Source: Sipunculus nudus (lineage: Eukaryota > Annelida > Sipuncula > Golfingiida > Sipunculidae). Taken from it: DNA of 64,000 bases. This document shows positions 34,401 through 45,638 of the stretch, piece by piece. Positions within the stretch are counted from its first letter, which is position 1. Each line of letters begins with the position of its first letter. Location of the stretch: positions 59,811,300 through 59,875,299 of the forward strand of contig CM049314.1 in NCBI GenBank assembly GCA_026874595.1. Direction: 5' to 3'. Under the pieces are notes generated by a model that saw nothing but the letters and a program-made list of their open reading frames with translations, searched no databases and was not told the origin of the DNA. Made by a program: the position numbers and the translations under genes.

Positions 34401-35848
34401 ATGCCCACATGTCGTTACCGTCGTATGCGCGCCGCCAGACTGAGCGAGATGTTCAGGTAAATGCTGACCTAGGCAAGTGTCAGCGCCGTGAAATACTCAG
34501 TCTGCTTAGGCAATATGGGGATGTATTCACAGATGTACCCAAGCTTACCAATGTTGTAGAATGTAGCATTAAACTCTCATCTGATGTACCTGTAAAAACT
34601 AGGCCCTATAGGGTGCCTTTTGAACTGCGAGAGACAATGCGAACAGAAATCCAGGAAATGTTAAACTTAGGCATTATTGAACAGTCAGATTCTAGCTATG
34701 CGTCCCCCTGTATCCTGCTTAGGAAACCTGACGGTAAGACTAGATTCGTGATAGACTACCGAAAGCTGAACCAATCAGTCGTGTTCGATCCTGAACCCAT
34801 GCCGGATCCAGAAACACTTTTTGTCGAAGTCGCGAAAAGCCAGTATTTTACAAAGCTTGACCTGACGAAAGGTTACTGGCAGATCCCTGTTTCTGAGGAA
34901 TCCAGGGATAAGACGGCCTTTGTTACACCCGATGGCCATTACCAATTTAGGGTTATGCCATTCGGCCTGGTAACTGCCGGAGCGGTTTTCACCCGCATGA
35001 TGCGGAAAATGTTCAGCGACATGCCGAATGTAGTATGTTATGTAGATGACGTGTTAATACACGCAGAGACTTGGGACGAGCACTTAAGAACTCTTAGAGA
35101 AGTGCTAGTTAGACTAGAATGTGCAAACTTAGCAGCTAAACCAGCTAAAACCTTCATAGGCTACCAGAGCCTAGAGTTTATGGGACACCTTGTAGGCACG
35201 GGCAACTTGGCCACTAATCCAGTTTTGCTCAAGAGAATACAGAGCACTGATAGACCTAAGACAAAGAAGGCTTTGCGAGCATTCCTAGGTCTTACAGGGT
35301 ACTATCGAAAATTCGTGCCAAACTATGCGGAAATAGCGGTGCCCTTGACTGATCTAACGCGTAAAGGTCAACCTAACAAACTAGACTGGAAACCCGTACA
35401 CGAGAACGCGTACTGTTCTCTAAAGGCTAAACTGTCAGACCCTCCCATACTGAAGCTACCTGATTTCAGTAAACGATTTTATTTGAAATGTGATGCATCT
35501 GATGTGGGTATTGGCTGTATCCTGATGCAAAGACACGAGGGGATCATGCACCCAGTAGCTTATGCCAGTCGTAAACTATTGCCCAGGGAGAGAAATTACT
35601 CCACCATCGAGAAAGAGTCATTAGCAATTGTATGGTCTGTACAGAAATTTGAGATGTACCTGGCTTGTAGACCGTTCACCATTCAGACCGACCACAAACC
35701 ATTAAAGTGTATTAGCAAATCAAAATGTGCTAATAAGAGAGTAATGAGATGGGCACTGGTTCTACAAGAGTTTAGATTTGATATTGAAGCAGTGTCAGGT
35801 AAACTAAACCATGGACCTGATTTTCTTAGCAGACTGCCTGAGTGTTAG
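31415..35848 (+). CDS. Gag-Pro-Int-RT-RNaseH polyprotein, copy 1 (intact, 1477 aa)
   Basis: Start ATG in a good context (TTACCATGG). Residues about 30-75 form a charged coiled coil. About 150-260 is a capsid C-terminal region resembling the SCAN domain (YRHKFRTCRPERGETPSQF ... MCEQFV). CCHC zinc knuckle at 303-316 (CYLCNELGHKAREC). Retropepsin DSG at 412-414. Integrase HHCC zinc finger about 610-650, catalytic D680, D740 and E776 (D-35-E), GPY/F-type C-terminus about 910-950. Reverse transcriptase about 1030-1250 with D1149 and YVDD at 1209-1212. RNase H with D1360, E1401 and D1426; stop TAG at 35846-35848. It lets the element copy itself through RNA and reinsert. Integrase precedes RT, as in Gmr1-like elements. 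No internal stop or frameshift, so it may be active. No chromodomain or envelope seen. Confidence 0.95.
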   Translation: METLESLVRCGQALGLKDQALQDYVEARRRADEEREERARQREIEKEQRELEREQRELEREREARAHELEVLRLKSDSGVKKERSRDVFPKIQLPPFDEAHDQLDAFLERFERLAVCQGYDRENWALHLSPLLRGKALGTYTQLSVSEAMDYDKLKIALLKRYQMTEEGYRHKFRTCRPERGETPSQFAVRLSGYLDHWIGMAGVGGDYDGVVNLLMCEQFVNCCSRDLSMFLKERRCRDFDSMVDLAESYTEAHGVHSLTAGPRYGNNVPRPAQPVSQPREKREVERSPGGQTFKPSGGIRCYLCNELGHKARECKTSARSRPRSSPQVGRAAGDQQRYRTNFSPPYNPKQKLETMSMAVVEAETKTVGAVKPEVESPSQSLGFAAQTEGGISLPVCEGLVNGKSARVLRDSGCSSAGIRESYVEPNQFTGHQVECRLFDGSVRQFPTARINVDCAYFVGTIEAMVVGDAVCDLALGNVAGARDPYDPDPTWKSERSSGIVCDGVESQKEVSSAVETRSAAREKQIPTRSLNVASPVADVSPAEFLKAQEEDGSLAPYWRLAREARNDSPFRIEDGYLVRVVSDKRGDQDGSRVVVPQTLRYDVMRMGHEAVMAGHQGIDKTHDRVRTQFFWKGMYNDIAEFCKSCPICQKTIPKGKVPGATLGQMPLIDEPWRRISMDLVGPIHPASERGHRYILTVMDYATRYPEAVALKNIDTVSVADALVDIYARLGVPSEVLTDMGTQFTSDLMREVSRVLSVRQLTTTPYHPMCNGMVERFNGTLKLMLKRMCEERPRDWDRYLSAVLFAYREAPHESTGFSPFELLYGRIVRGPMRILRDLWTKRDTSVETKTTYQYVLDLQDKLSDTCALAREALNKSANRHKLLYDRGKCTRRFEAGDEVLLLLPTERNKLMVQWKGPYTIVNRVGDLDYRIKIGDKVKTFHVNMLKRYHARNEPQHILAAVAKGAPDSIHDPDGVDGETEPPVFGELNPEGIDEDAHMSLPSYARRQTERDVQVNADLGKCQRREILSLLRQYGDVFTDVPKLTNVVECSIKLSSDVPVKTRPYRVPFELRETMRTEIQEMLNLGIIEQSDSSYASPCILLRKPDGKTRFVIDYRKLNQSVVFDPEPMPDPETLFVEVAKSQYFTKLDLTKGYWQIPVSEESRDKTAFVTPDGHYQFRVMPFGLVTAGAVFTRMMRKMFSDMPNVVCYVDDVLIHAETWDEHLRTLREVLVRLECANLAAKPAKTFIGYQSLEFMGHLVGTGNLATNPVLLKRIQSTDRPKTKKALRAFLGLTGYYRKFVPNYAEIAVPLTDLTRKGQPNKLDWKPVHENAYCSLKAKLSDPPILKLPDFSKRFYLKCDASDVGIGCILMQRHEGIMHPVAYASRKLLPRERNYSTIEKESLAIVWSVQKFEMYLACRPFTIQTDHKPLKCISKSKCANKRVMRWALVLQEFRFDIEAVSGKLNHGPDFLSRLPEC

Positions 35849-36043
35849 GATGTAATGAGCTTTAATGTCTAGCCAGGTAAGTCTAAACATGTACAGGATT
35901 TTGCCCTGTGTCATAGACCGTGGGCATGTACTAATGACAACTTGTTACATGACTTTTATGTATTGCTATATGTAAATATGTTTAGCTGGACCCTGTGAGA
36001 TAGAACGATACGATGTATCGAGAAAATACCGTGTATTTTCTTT

Positions 36044-36055
36044 AAAAGGAGGGGG
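36044..36055 (+). other. Polypurine tract, copy 1
   Basis: AAAAGGAGGGGG, three bases before the second LTR; the plus-strand primer site for reverse transcription. The same tract is at 42558-42569 before LTR 3. Confidence 0.8.
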
Positions 36056-36058
36056 TGA

Positions 36059-37205
36059 TGTCACCAGACAATAGGTGACAATATGTACGGTGTTTTGTAT
36101 CATAGTTTAACGAAGTCTGTTCTCTATTGATATTGACGTGAAGCGTCATCCTAAAGCGTTGACAGGTCTTGATTGTATATATATATTGTGTATTCTTGTA
36201 TGAAATCCCATCGGCTATCAGCTGATTTATCCGTGTCACGCATCGTGTGTATTATTACATTTTTGGTATGTGGGTCGCCATGGTGACGCTAACAGTCAAA
36301 CTAGGTCACATATATCCTTATATGGGACACTTGAGAAATAAGCCAATCAGAGAACCGGATTGCCGTACACAGTGAACAGGCGATTGTGACGTCAGACTTC
36401 AAGAAGAGACGCTGAACGTTGGTTCAGTTGGGTCTTGAAGCTTGAAGTGGCAGCACGCACGCACGGGAATAAGAACATTGAAACGCCAGGAACGGCATAG
36501 AAGCAAGCTTCTACATGAGGCAAGGACCCAGCTCATGAGAACTCAGCCGTGCTGCCGACAGAGCTTCGTATTGGCGATAAAGTGAAAGAGCGCTCGCCAC
36601 CTGCCGGCCTAGTTCAGCTTGACCTAAATACATAACCGCCGTAAGCCGTGAAACCGTTGCTACAAGAGCAAGGTCAAGGACTCTAAGCTCTACGTAAACA
36701 AAGAGCGCTATTGCATTCATGTGAACGTAAACCTACCCGGGTCGCTGACAAGCAAGATCAGTTGAAGATCGCTAAACTCAGAAAGACTAGATCTATATGG
36801 TACTAACCATACGCTAGATTCTACACAAAACAGTAACCAGAGATCTCTGAAGGAACTGGACTTTATGGTTTTTATACAAACCATGGACTCAGTAAATATC
36901 CTGTAATTTTAATGTGAAGAACTGTCGTATTGACACATCAACGCACACACTCACATTTGTGTCTCTGTAAGTATTGTCTTGAATTATATTTGTGAATTTA
37001 ACCTGATGTCTCATAGTTTCTATTGATCTGGGTGTATGATTGTCTGGTATTTTAATACACGTCCTTAAAAGAACCTGGAAATGTCACCTGTAATGACCGG
37101 GATCTAATTTCTTGATGAGTGAAATCAAGTGGCGAGCGTAAACCCATCGTATGGTTTTATAGGATATATCCGTTGTAGAGTTTTCACGTTAAGTTAGGGG
37201 TGACA
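36059..37205 (+). repeat. LTR 2 (shared middle LTR)
   Basis: 1147 bp, TGTCA...TGACA, same as LTR 1 wherever compared. It serves as 3' LTR of copy 1 and 5' LTR of copy 2, with no target-site duplication around it, so it is not a separate insertion. Confidence 0.95.
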
Positions 37206-37928
37206 TTGTATGGCGAGCGTGCCAGGATATAATTAGCCTTTAAAAAAAAAAACTGGCTAATTACAGTAAGTTTCAGAAGTTTTGAACTGAGAAAACAGTA
37301 CTGAAACCATATTCATATACTCAAACTAGAGTTGATCTGAATTAATAATTGGAAATGACACCAAACTGATGTTGTAGTGTATACTTGCACAATGAAATTA
37401 CCCCACTGTTAGGAGTTAATATTTATTCAGTGAGAATATTACCTGAAGCACAACATTGTTTCAAGATCGGCATATACCTTGTAGATTTGGCTAGAACACA
37501 TGCATGTTTTGTGAGTAATGCTAGTTCAGTGATACCTGGACATCATTATTGGGTTGATATAAACCCAGATTAGAGTGAAAATTTTTGATGTTGTTAGATA
37601 CGCCCTGGTATAATTTTTTCTACACTAGTTTGTGATTGGTCACGTGGTAGGGTCTCTTGACAGGTAAGTTTACCCCTCCCGATTGGCATGGTAATCATAG
37701 GTGCATGGTGTTTATTGATATCTTGATATCCATCCGTCCATCCGTCTGACCCTTCGTCCGACCTTCCGTCCGTCCGTCCGTATAAGTAGATTTTGATGCG
37801 TAGAGCTACCGTAGTGTTATTGTACGGATACCGCCGGTTCGTTAGGTTGGCTTTAACAGTACGTATTTACGGATTTTTAAGAGCGGATATTACTAGATAC
37901 TGGAATCTTACTAGGTTAGAGCGTTACC
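37206..37928 (+). other. Retrotransposon 5' leader, copy 2
   Basis: Matches 30691-31414 except that the poly-A in the hairpin loop has 11 A instead of 12. Confidence 0.7.
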
Positions 37929-40900
37929 ATGGAAACGTTAGAGTCACTTGTTAGATGCGGACAAGCCTTGGGGCTTAAGGACCAGGCTTTACAAGATTAT
38001 GTTGAGGCTAGACGGCGTGCGGATGAGGAACGTGAGGAAAGAGCTAGGCAACGTGAAATAGAGAAGGAACAGCGGGAATTAGAGCGTGAGCAGCGGGAAT
38101 TAGAGCGCGAGCGAGAGGCTAGAGCCCACGAATTAGAGGTTCTAAGGTTAAAGTCTGACTCTGGGGTTAAAAAAGAGAGAAGTAGGGATGTATTCCCGAA
38201 AATCCAGCTTCCACCTTTTGATGAGGCTCACGATCAGCTAGATGCGTTTCTTGAGCGATTTGAACGATTAGCCGTATGTCAAGGCTATGATAGGGAGAAT
38301 TGGGCGTTACACCTGAGTCCGTTACTGCGGGGTAAGGCGCTAGGGACTTACACACAGTTATCGGTTAGTGAGGCCATGGATTACGATAAGTTAAAGATAG
38401 CCTTGTTAAAGCGATACCAAATGACCGAAGAGGGTTATCGACACAAGTTTCGGACTTGTAGGCCTGAGCGAGGCGAAACGCCGAGTCAGTTTGCGGTGAG
38501 ACTGAGTGGATACCTAGACCATTGGATAGGGATGGCAGGGGTCGGAGGTGACTACGACGGGGTAGTTAACCTGTTGATGTGTGAGCAGTTCGTAAACTGC
38601 TGTAGTAGGGATCTCTCTATGTTTTTGAAAGAGAGACGGTGTCGTGACTTTGATAGTATGGTAGACTTAGCCGAGAGTTATACGGAGGCTCATGGTGTAC
38701 ACAGCCTTACAGCAGGTCCTCGTTATGGCAATAATGTGCCGCGTCCAGCGCAACCGGTATCTCAGCCTAGAGAGAAGCGAGAGGTTGAGCGCAGTCCGGG
38801 CAGTCAGACATTTAAGCCATCAGGAGGCATCAGATGTTATTTATGTAATGAACTGGGACATAAGGCGCGGGAATGTAAGACTAGTGCCCGGTCGAGGCCT
38901 AGGTCTTCCCCTCAAGTAGGGCGTGCTGCTGGCGATCAGCAGAGGTATAGGACTAATTTTAGCCCCCCGTATAACCCAAAACAGAAACTGGAGACTATGT
39001 CAATGGCAGTAGTCGAGGCGGAAACGAAGACAGTCGGTGCGGTGAAACCGGAAGTAGAGAGTCCGAGTCAGTCGTTAGGATTTGCTGCCCAGACAGAAGG
39101 CGGAATCTCGTTACCTGTGTGTGAAGGGCTGGTGAATGGTAAGTCAGCGAGGGTGCTGCGGGATTCGGGATGTTCCTCGGCAGGAATACGTGAGTCGTAC
39201 GTGGAGCCGAATCAGTTCACCGGACACCAGGTCGAGTGTAGGTTGTTCGACGGGTCTGTAAGACAATTTCCTACGGCTAGGATTAATGTGGACTGTGCGT
39301 ACTTTGTCGGTACTATCGAGGCAATGGTGGTCGGGGATGCTGTATGTGATTTAGCGCTAGGTAACGTAGCGGGAGCGCGTGATCCGTATGATCCGGACCC
39401 GACGTGGAAGTCTGAGCGGTCCTCAGGCATAGTGTGTGACGGTGTAGAGTCACAAAAGGAGGTGTCGTCCGCGGTGGAGACACGGAGCGCTGCACGAGAG
39501 AAACAGATACCGACGCGTAGCTTGAATGTTGCAAGCCCAGTTGCCGATGTGAGTCCGGCCGAATTTTTGAAGGCGCAGGAGGAGGATGGGTCTTTAGCGC
39601 CGTATTGGAGGCTAGCTAGAGAGGCTAGAAATGATAGTCCATTTAGAATTGAGGACGGATATTTAGTTCGGGTTGTGAGTGATAAACGGGGAGATCAAGA
39701 TGGATCTCGAGTGGTGGTACCTCAGACGTTACGGTACGACGTAATGAGGATGGGCCACGAAGCGGTTATGGCGGGCCATCAGGGCATAGACAAAACGCAC
39801 GACCGCGTGAGAACTCAGTTTTTCTGGAAAGGGATGTATAATGACATTGCTGAGTTTTGCAAGTCCTGTCCCATTTGTTAGAAAACCATACCGAAAGGCA
39901 AGGTGCCTGGAGCTACGTTAGGCCAGATGCCATTAATTGATGAGCCCTGGCGTAGAATTTCGATGGATCTGGTTGGGCCGATCCATCCAGCGTCTGAGAG
40001 AGGTCACAGGTATATTCTGACCGTTATGGATTATGCCACTAGATATCCGGAGGCTGTTGCTTTAAAGAACATAGATACAGTCTCTGTGGCTGATGCGCTA
40101 GTTGATATTTATGCGCGGTTAGGAGTGCCGTCAGAGGTGCTTACTGACATGGGAACACAATTTACGTCAGACCTCATGCGAGAAGTTAGCCGTGTTTTGT
40201 CTGTAAGACAGCTCACCACTACTCCTTACCATCCTATGTGCAACGGAATGGTGGAGAGATTCAATGGAACGTTAAAGTTAATGTTGAAACGGATGTGCGA
40301 GGAAAGACCGCGAGATTGGGATCGGTACCTCAGCGCCGTGCTTTTTGCGTACCGAGAAGCGCCACATGAGAGCACAGGGTTCTCACCCTTTGAGTTGCTC
40401 TATGGAAGGATCGTTAGAGGACCGATGCGGATTCTAAGGGATCTGTGGACCAAGCGAGATACTAGCGTCGAGACTAAAACCACGTACCAATACGTACTGG
40501 ACCTACAAGACAAACTAAGCGACACATGCGCGTTAGCTAGAGAGGCGTTGAACAAATCAGCGAACAGACACAAACTGTTATATGATAGAGGTAAATGCAC
40601 GCGCAGGTTTGAGGCCGGAGACGAAGTTTTGTTGTTACTCCCGACGGAGCGGAACAAATTAATGGTACAGTGGAAAGGCCCCTATACTATTGTAAACAGG
40701 GTTGGGGACTTAGACTATCGGATTAAGATTGGCGATAAGGTTAAAACCTTCCACGTGAATATGCTGAAACGGTACCATGCTAGAAACGAGCCCCAGCATA
40801 TTCTGGCAGCGGTAGCAAAGGGCGCACCTGATTCTATACATGATCCTGACGGTGTAGACGGGGAAACAGAGCCTCCCGTGTTCGGAGAGTTAAACCCAGA

Positions 40901-42362
40901 AGGGATTGATGAGGATGCCCACATGTCGTTACCGTCGTATGCGCGCCGCCAGACTGAGCGAGATGTTCAGGTAAATGCTGACCTAGGCAAGTGTCAGCGC
41001 CGTGAAATACTCAGTCTGCTTAGGCAATATGGGGATGTATTCACAGATGTACCCAAGCTTACCAATGTTGTAGAATGTAGCATTAAACTCTCATCTGATG
41101 TACCTGTAAAAACTAGGCCCTATAGGGTGCCTTTTGAACTGCGAGAGACAATGCGAACAGAAATCCAGGAAATGTTAAACTTAGGCATTATTGAACAGTC
41201 AGATTCTAGCTATGCGTCCCCCTGTATCCTGCTTAGGAAACCTGACGGTAAGACTAGATTCGTGATAGACTACCGAAAGCTGAACCAATCAGTCGTGTTC
41301 GATCCTGAACCCATGCCGGATCCAGAAACACTTTTTGTCGAAGTCGCGAAAAGCTAGTATTTTACAAAGCTTGACCTGACGAAAGGTTACTGGCAGATCC
41401 CTGTTTCTGAGGAATCCAGGGATAAGACGGCCTTTGTTACACCCGATGGCCATTACCAATTTAGGGTTATGCCATTCGGCCTGGTAACTGCCGGAGCGGT
41501 TTTCACCCGCATGATGCGGAAAATGTTCAGCGACATGCCGAATGTAGTATGTTATGTAGATGACGTGTTAATACACGCAGAGACTTGGGACGAGCACTTA
41601 AGAACTCTTAGAGAAGTGCTAGTTAGACTAGAATGTGCAAACTTAGCAGCTAAACCAGCTAAAACCTTCATAGGCTACCAGAGCCTAGAGTTTATGGGAC
41701 ACCTTGTAGGCACGGGCAACTTGGCCACTAATCCAGTTTTGCTCAAGAGAATACAGAGCACTGATAGACCTAAGACAAAGAAGGCTTTGCGAGCATTCCT
41801 AGGTCTTACAGGGTACTATCGAAAATTCGTGCCAAACTATGCGGAAATAGCGGTGCCCTTGACTGATCTAACGCGTAAAGGTCAACCTAACAAACTAGAC
41901 TGGAAACCCGTACACGAGAACGCGTACTGTTCTCTAAAGGCTAAACTGTCAGACCCTCCCATACTGAAGCTACCTGATTTCAGTAAACGATTTTATTTGA
42001 AATGTGATGCATCTGATGTGGGTATTGGCTGTATCCTGATGCAAAGACACGAGGGGATCATGCACCCAGTAGCTTATGCCAGTCGTAAACTATTGCCCAG
42101 GGAGAGAAATTACTCCACCATCGAGAAAGAGTCATTAGCAATTGTATGGTCTGTACAGAAATTTGAGATGTACCTGGCTTGTAGACCGTTCACCATTCAG
42201 ACCGACCACAAACCATTAAAGTGTATTAGCAAATCAAAATGTGCTAATAAGAGAGTAATGAGATGGGCACTGGTTCTACAAGAGTTTAGATTTGATATTG
42301 AAGCAGTGTCAGGTAAACTAAACCATGGACCTGATTTTCTTAGCAGACTGCCTGAGTGTTAG
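37929..42362 (+). pseudogene. Polyprotein copy 2, two nonsense codons
   Basis: Collinear with the copy-1 ORF over 1478 codons in one frame. It is broken by TAG at 39879-39881 (just after the integrase zinc finger CPIC) and TAG at 41355-41357 (early in RT, before its first catalytic Asp). Differences seen from copy 1: G to A at 38802 (Gly to Ser, CpG context), CC to TT at 39878-39879, C to T at 41355. The rest, including integrase core, YVDD and RNase H, is unchanged wherever compared. Only Gag, protease and the integrase zinc finger could be made from its own start, about 650 residues. It could be mobilised only in trans. Confidence 0.93.
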
Positions 42363-42557
42363 GATGTAATGAGCTTTAATGTCTAGCCAGGTAAGTCTAA
42401 ACATGTACAGGATTTTGCCCTGTGTCATAGACCGTGGGCATGTACTAATGACAACTTGTTACATGACTTTTATGTATTGCTATATGTAAATATGTTTAGC
42501 TGGACCCTGTGAGATAGAACGATACGATGTATCGAGAAAATACCGTGTATTTTCTTT

Positions 42558-42569
42558 AAAAGGAGGGGG
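42558..42569 (+). other. Polypurine tract, copy 2
   Basis: AAAAGGAGGGGG, three bases before LTR 3, same as the tract before LTR 2. Confidence 0.8.
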
Positions 42570-42572
42570 TGA

Positions 42573-43719
42573 TGTCACCAGACAATAGGTGACAATATGT
42601 ACGGTGTTTTGTATCATAGTTTAACGAAGTCTGTTCTCTATTGATATTGACGTGAAGCGTCATCCTAAAGCGTTGACAGGTCTTGATTGTATATATATAT
42701 TGTGTATTCTTGTATGAAATCCCATCGGCTATCAGCTGATTTATCCGTGTCACGCATCGTGTGTATTATTACATTTTTGGTATGTGGGTCGCCATGGTGA
42801 CGCTAACAGTCAAACTAGGTCACATATATCCTTATATGGGACACTTGAGAAATAAGCCAATCAGAGAACCGGATTGCCGTACACAGTGAACAGGCGATTG
42901 TGACGTCAGACTTCAAGAAGAGACGCTGAACGTTGGTTCAGTTGGGTCTTGAAGCTTGAAGTGGCAGCACGCACGCACGGGAATAAGAACATTGAAACGC
43001 CAGGAACGGCATAGAAGCAAGCTTCTACATGAGGCAAGGACCCAGCTCATGAGAACTCAGCCGTGCTGCCGACAGAGCTTCGTATTGGCGATAAAGTGAA
43101 AGAGCGCTCGCCACCTGCCGGCCTAGTTCAGCTTGACCTAAATACATAACCGCCGTAAGCCGTGAAACCGTTGCTACAAGAGCAAGGTCAAGGACTCTAA
43201 GCTCTACGTAAACAAAGAGCGCTATTGCATTCATGTGAACGTAAACCTACCCGGGTCGCTGACAAGCAAGATCAGTTGAAGATCGCTAAACTCAGAAAGA
43301 CTAGATCTATATGGTACTAACCATACGCTAGATTCTACACAAAACAGTAACCAGAGATCTCTGAAGGAACTGGACTTTATGGTTTTTATACAAACCATGG
43401 ACTCAGTAAATATCCTGTAATTTTAATGTGAAGAACTGTCGTATTGACACATCAACGCACACACTCACATTTGTGTCTCTGTAAGTATTGTCTTGAATTA
43501 TATTTGTGAATTTAACCTGATGTCTCATAGTTTCTATTGATCTGGGTGTATGATTGTCTGGTATTTTAATACACGTCCTTAAAAGAACCTGGAAATGTCA
43601 CCTGTAATGACCGGGATCTAATTTCTTGATGAGTGAAATCAAGTGGCGAGCGTAAACCCATCGTATGGTTTTATAGGATATATCCGTTGTAGAGTTTTCA
43701 CGTTAAGTTAGGGGTGACA
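42573..43719 (+). repeat. LTR 3 (3')
   Basis: 1147 bp, TGTCA...TGACA, followed by the CCAGG target-site duplication and the remainder of the interrupted 174-bp repeat. Confidence 0.95.
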
Positions 43720-43724
43720 CCAGG
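43720..43724. repeat. Target-site duplication CCAGG, right
   Basis: Matches 29539-29543. The following GCCTTGTATATA continues the interrupted repeat exactly as in the uninterrupted copy at 29371 onward. Confidence 0.9.
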
Positions 43725-44032
43725 CCTTGTATATATTTATAGTTTTTTTTACGACACTATATATAAGGATCGGGATGGACAATTTGCAAAAGGCGCTACA
43801 TTTTCAGTCATTTTTGGTTATTTATTGGCTTGAAAACACTACACACTAACACACACACACTTTGTCAAATAAATCATATATTCCAGGGATTGGAAACTTT
43901 TAATTTAAGGTTGGATTTGTTTATTATAATTTGATATATAAAACAAAATATATAACAAAATATTTTCTTCATAGGCGGATTGGATCTGAAGAGTTAAAGC
44001 CAATGGTGATCAACAGGTGTCGCTAGTGTGAC

Positions 44033-44171
44033 GTGAAAGGTGAGCTGCATGGTTTGGCCAGATTGGTGTTCGCCACGATGTCCTTCAGCTCCCTGTACAA
44101 GAAGCGGCCCTGATATTTAAATGACATGTTGTTAAGGGTTCGGAGGACATTGTTGACGTTCGAGACATTCT
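44033..44171 (-). CDS. Possible terminal exon of an unrecognised gene
   Basis: The minus-strand frame from 44171 to the TAG at 44033-44035 reads like protein (LRTLNNMSFKYQGRFLYREL, then KDIVANTNLAKP) and is richer in G+C than its surroundings. An AG acceptor precedes 44171 (CATACCAG), although its pyrimidine tract is poor. AATAAA on the minus strand near 43918-43923 could be the poly(A) signal, about 110 bases past the stop. No upstream exon was found before the TRIM gene, so it is either the end of a gene spanning that TRIM or a remnant. Product unknown. Confidence 0.4.
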
Positions 44172-44199
44172 CTGGTATGTTATAATTGTACAAACTTTA

Positions 44200-45630
44200 A
44201 ATACCATAATATATTACAAAACGTTACTGCCCTACAACCAATCTGTCAATTGTAGGTGTTATTGTGACGGGGTAAAGCTCTTTTTAGGTCAGTCGCAGGT
44301 AATTTTTCTGACATATACGTAGACATTAGTAGTTACTGTATGTTGGTTCGGCATCTGTTTGTAGCAGTTTAACTGCATGCAGTATAATGCCGGTATTAAG
44401 GCATCTCGTTTAATATATTACAGGCGTTGTGAGTAATGCTATATTGGGGCCAAGGCCCGGTGTCTCATAAAAAGCTGATTCGGAAGGAGTCGGGCAGACT
44501 CGGCTGAAAATTTGTTAAAAAAAAGGTATTCATGTTTGTTTGGGGGGGGGGGGGGCGTCTTCGCAAGAGATTATCACTAGATATATGTATAGCGTACAGA
44601 TATGACACAAGTAAAATACTCTCAGCGTAAACAGAAACCATGGACCATGAAGCTCAGATTTATAATTTTCTCTCGATGTGAACGTTTGCCATGGCGCAAT
44701 GAACACTATCCATCAAATCCTGCCAAAACACACACACACATACACAAAAAAAAAAACAAAAACAAAAAAACAAAAGAACTAGCAGATATCATCATAACAT
44801 TTTGTGTATCTGTTGACCGTGTGATCAATATCCAAATCAGCATTCGGATAGTGGTTAATTAGTCCACAGGGCAATGAGGGTTATATATGTGTGGCAACTG
44901 AGCTATACGCAGTTTCCACTGACAAGCCATCGTGACGGACGGAAAGACAAACGTACCGAGTAAAACTAGCCTTGTCATTAATAACTGCTGCATGAATACA
45001 CGTACGTCAACCGTAAATATAATATTTATTATTCTTCCAAAACAGAATACCGCCATTTTTTGTTTTACCTCGGGAGAGTAACATTCGACAACCAGATAAA
45101 AATGAAACTTGATGTGTCGGAACGACACGAGTGCCTCCGCCGGCAGTAAATTATTTTTTTAAGTGGTGGAGTATAAATGTAGCAATACTGAAGGATCCAG
45201 AGATAAAACAATGATAAAACAATGTACAGTTAATGAAGATTAATGATGAAAATGATAAGAAATTCCTTTAAATATTTCTAAGAAAGGGGTATAACTCCTG
45301 ATGAAATGTTGGTCAAGCAGGAAGAAATGCAAACTGGATCTATAAGTGATCTTTCTAAGAGTACACACTAAAGATCAGTTCAATACCTGCAGGCATAATG
45401 AAAAGAAATAATTGTAGAAATGAATAACCTGATAAAATTGGCTTTTAAAAAGGAGTGTCATGTGGGCTTAATAATTACAACCATGGACTTGAATTTAAAC
45501 GCGCGCGTTGAAAAATCACGCTAATATAAATCATGTTTTCCCTTGCATTTACGCAGAAAAGCACGCGTGTGAAACAAGCAGTGTGTCGGAGATATAAGTT
45601 TTTCAAAAGTGTGAACCGCTCACCTGAAAA
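44200..45630. other. Intergenic, no gene recognised
   Basis: Poly-G at 44542-44555 and a CA/A-rich stretch about 44730-44780. Short open frames have no recognisable domains. Confidence 0.5.
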
Positions 45631-45638
45631 ATCATGCC

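Larger units (their letters stand above)
29544..43719 (+). mobile_element. Gmr1-like Ty3/gypsy LTR retrotransposon, tandem double element
   Basis: Structure: LTR (29544-30690), internal 1 (30691-36058), LTR (36059-37205), internal 2 (37206-42572), LTR (42573-43719). All LTRs are 1147 bp, begin TGTCA and end TGACA, and are identical wherever compared. The whole unit is flanked by one 5-bp target-site duplication, CCAGG (29539-29543 and 43720-43724). The internal regions are 5368 and 5367 bp. Pol order is protease-integrase-RT-RNase H, the reverse of ordinary Ty3/gypsy and characteristic of the Gmr1-like group. No envelope-like ORF. The shared middle LTR and single duplication suggest unequal recombination between LTRs after one insertion; an assembly duplication is the alternative. 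Confidence 0.95.

Noticed and set aside
35849-36058. Envelope or third ORF after RNase H
   Set aside because: Only about 210 bp separate the stop codon from the LTR and they contain the polypurine tract; there is no room for an envelope gene.
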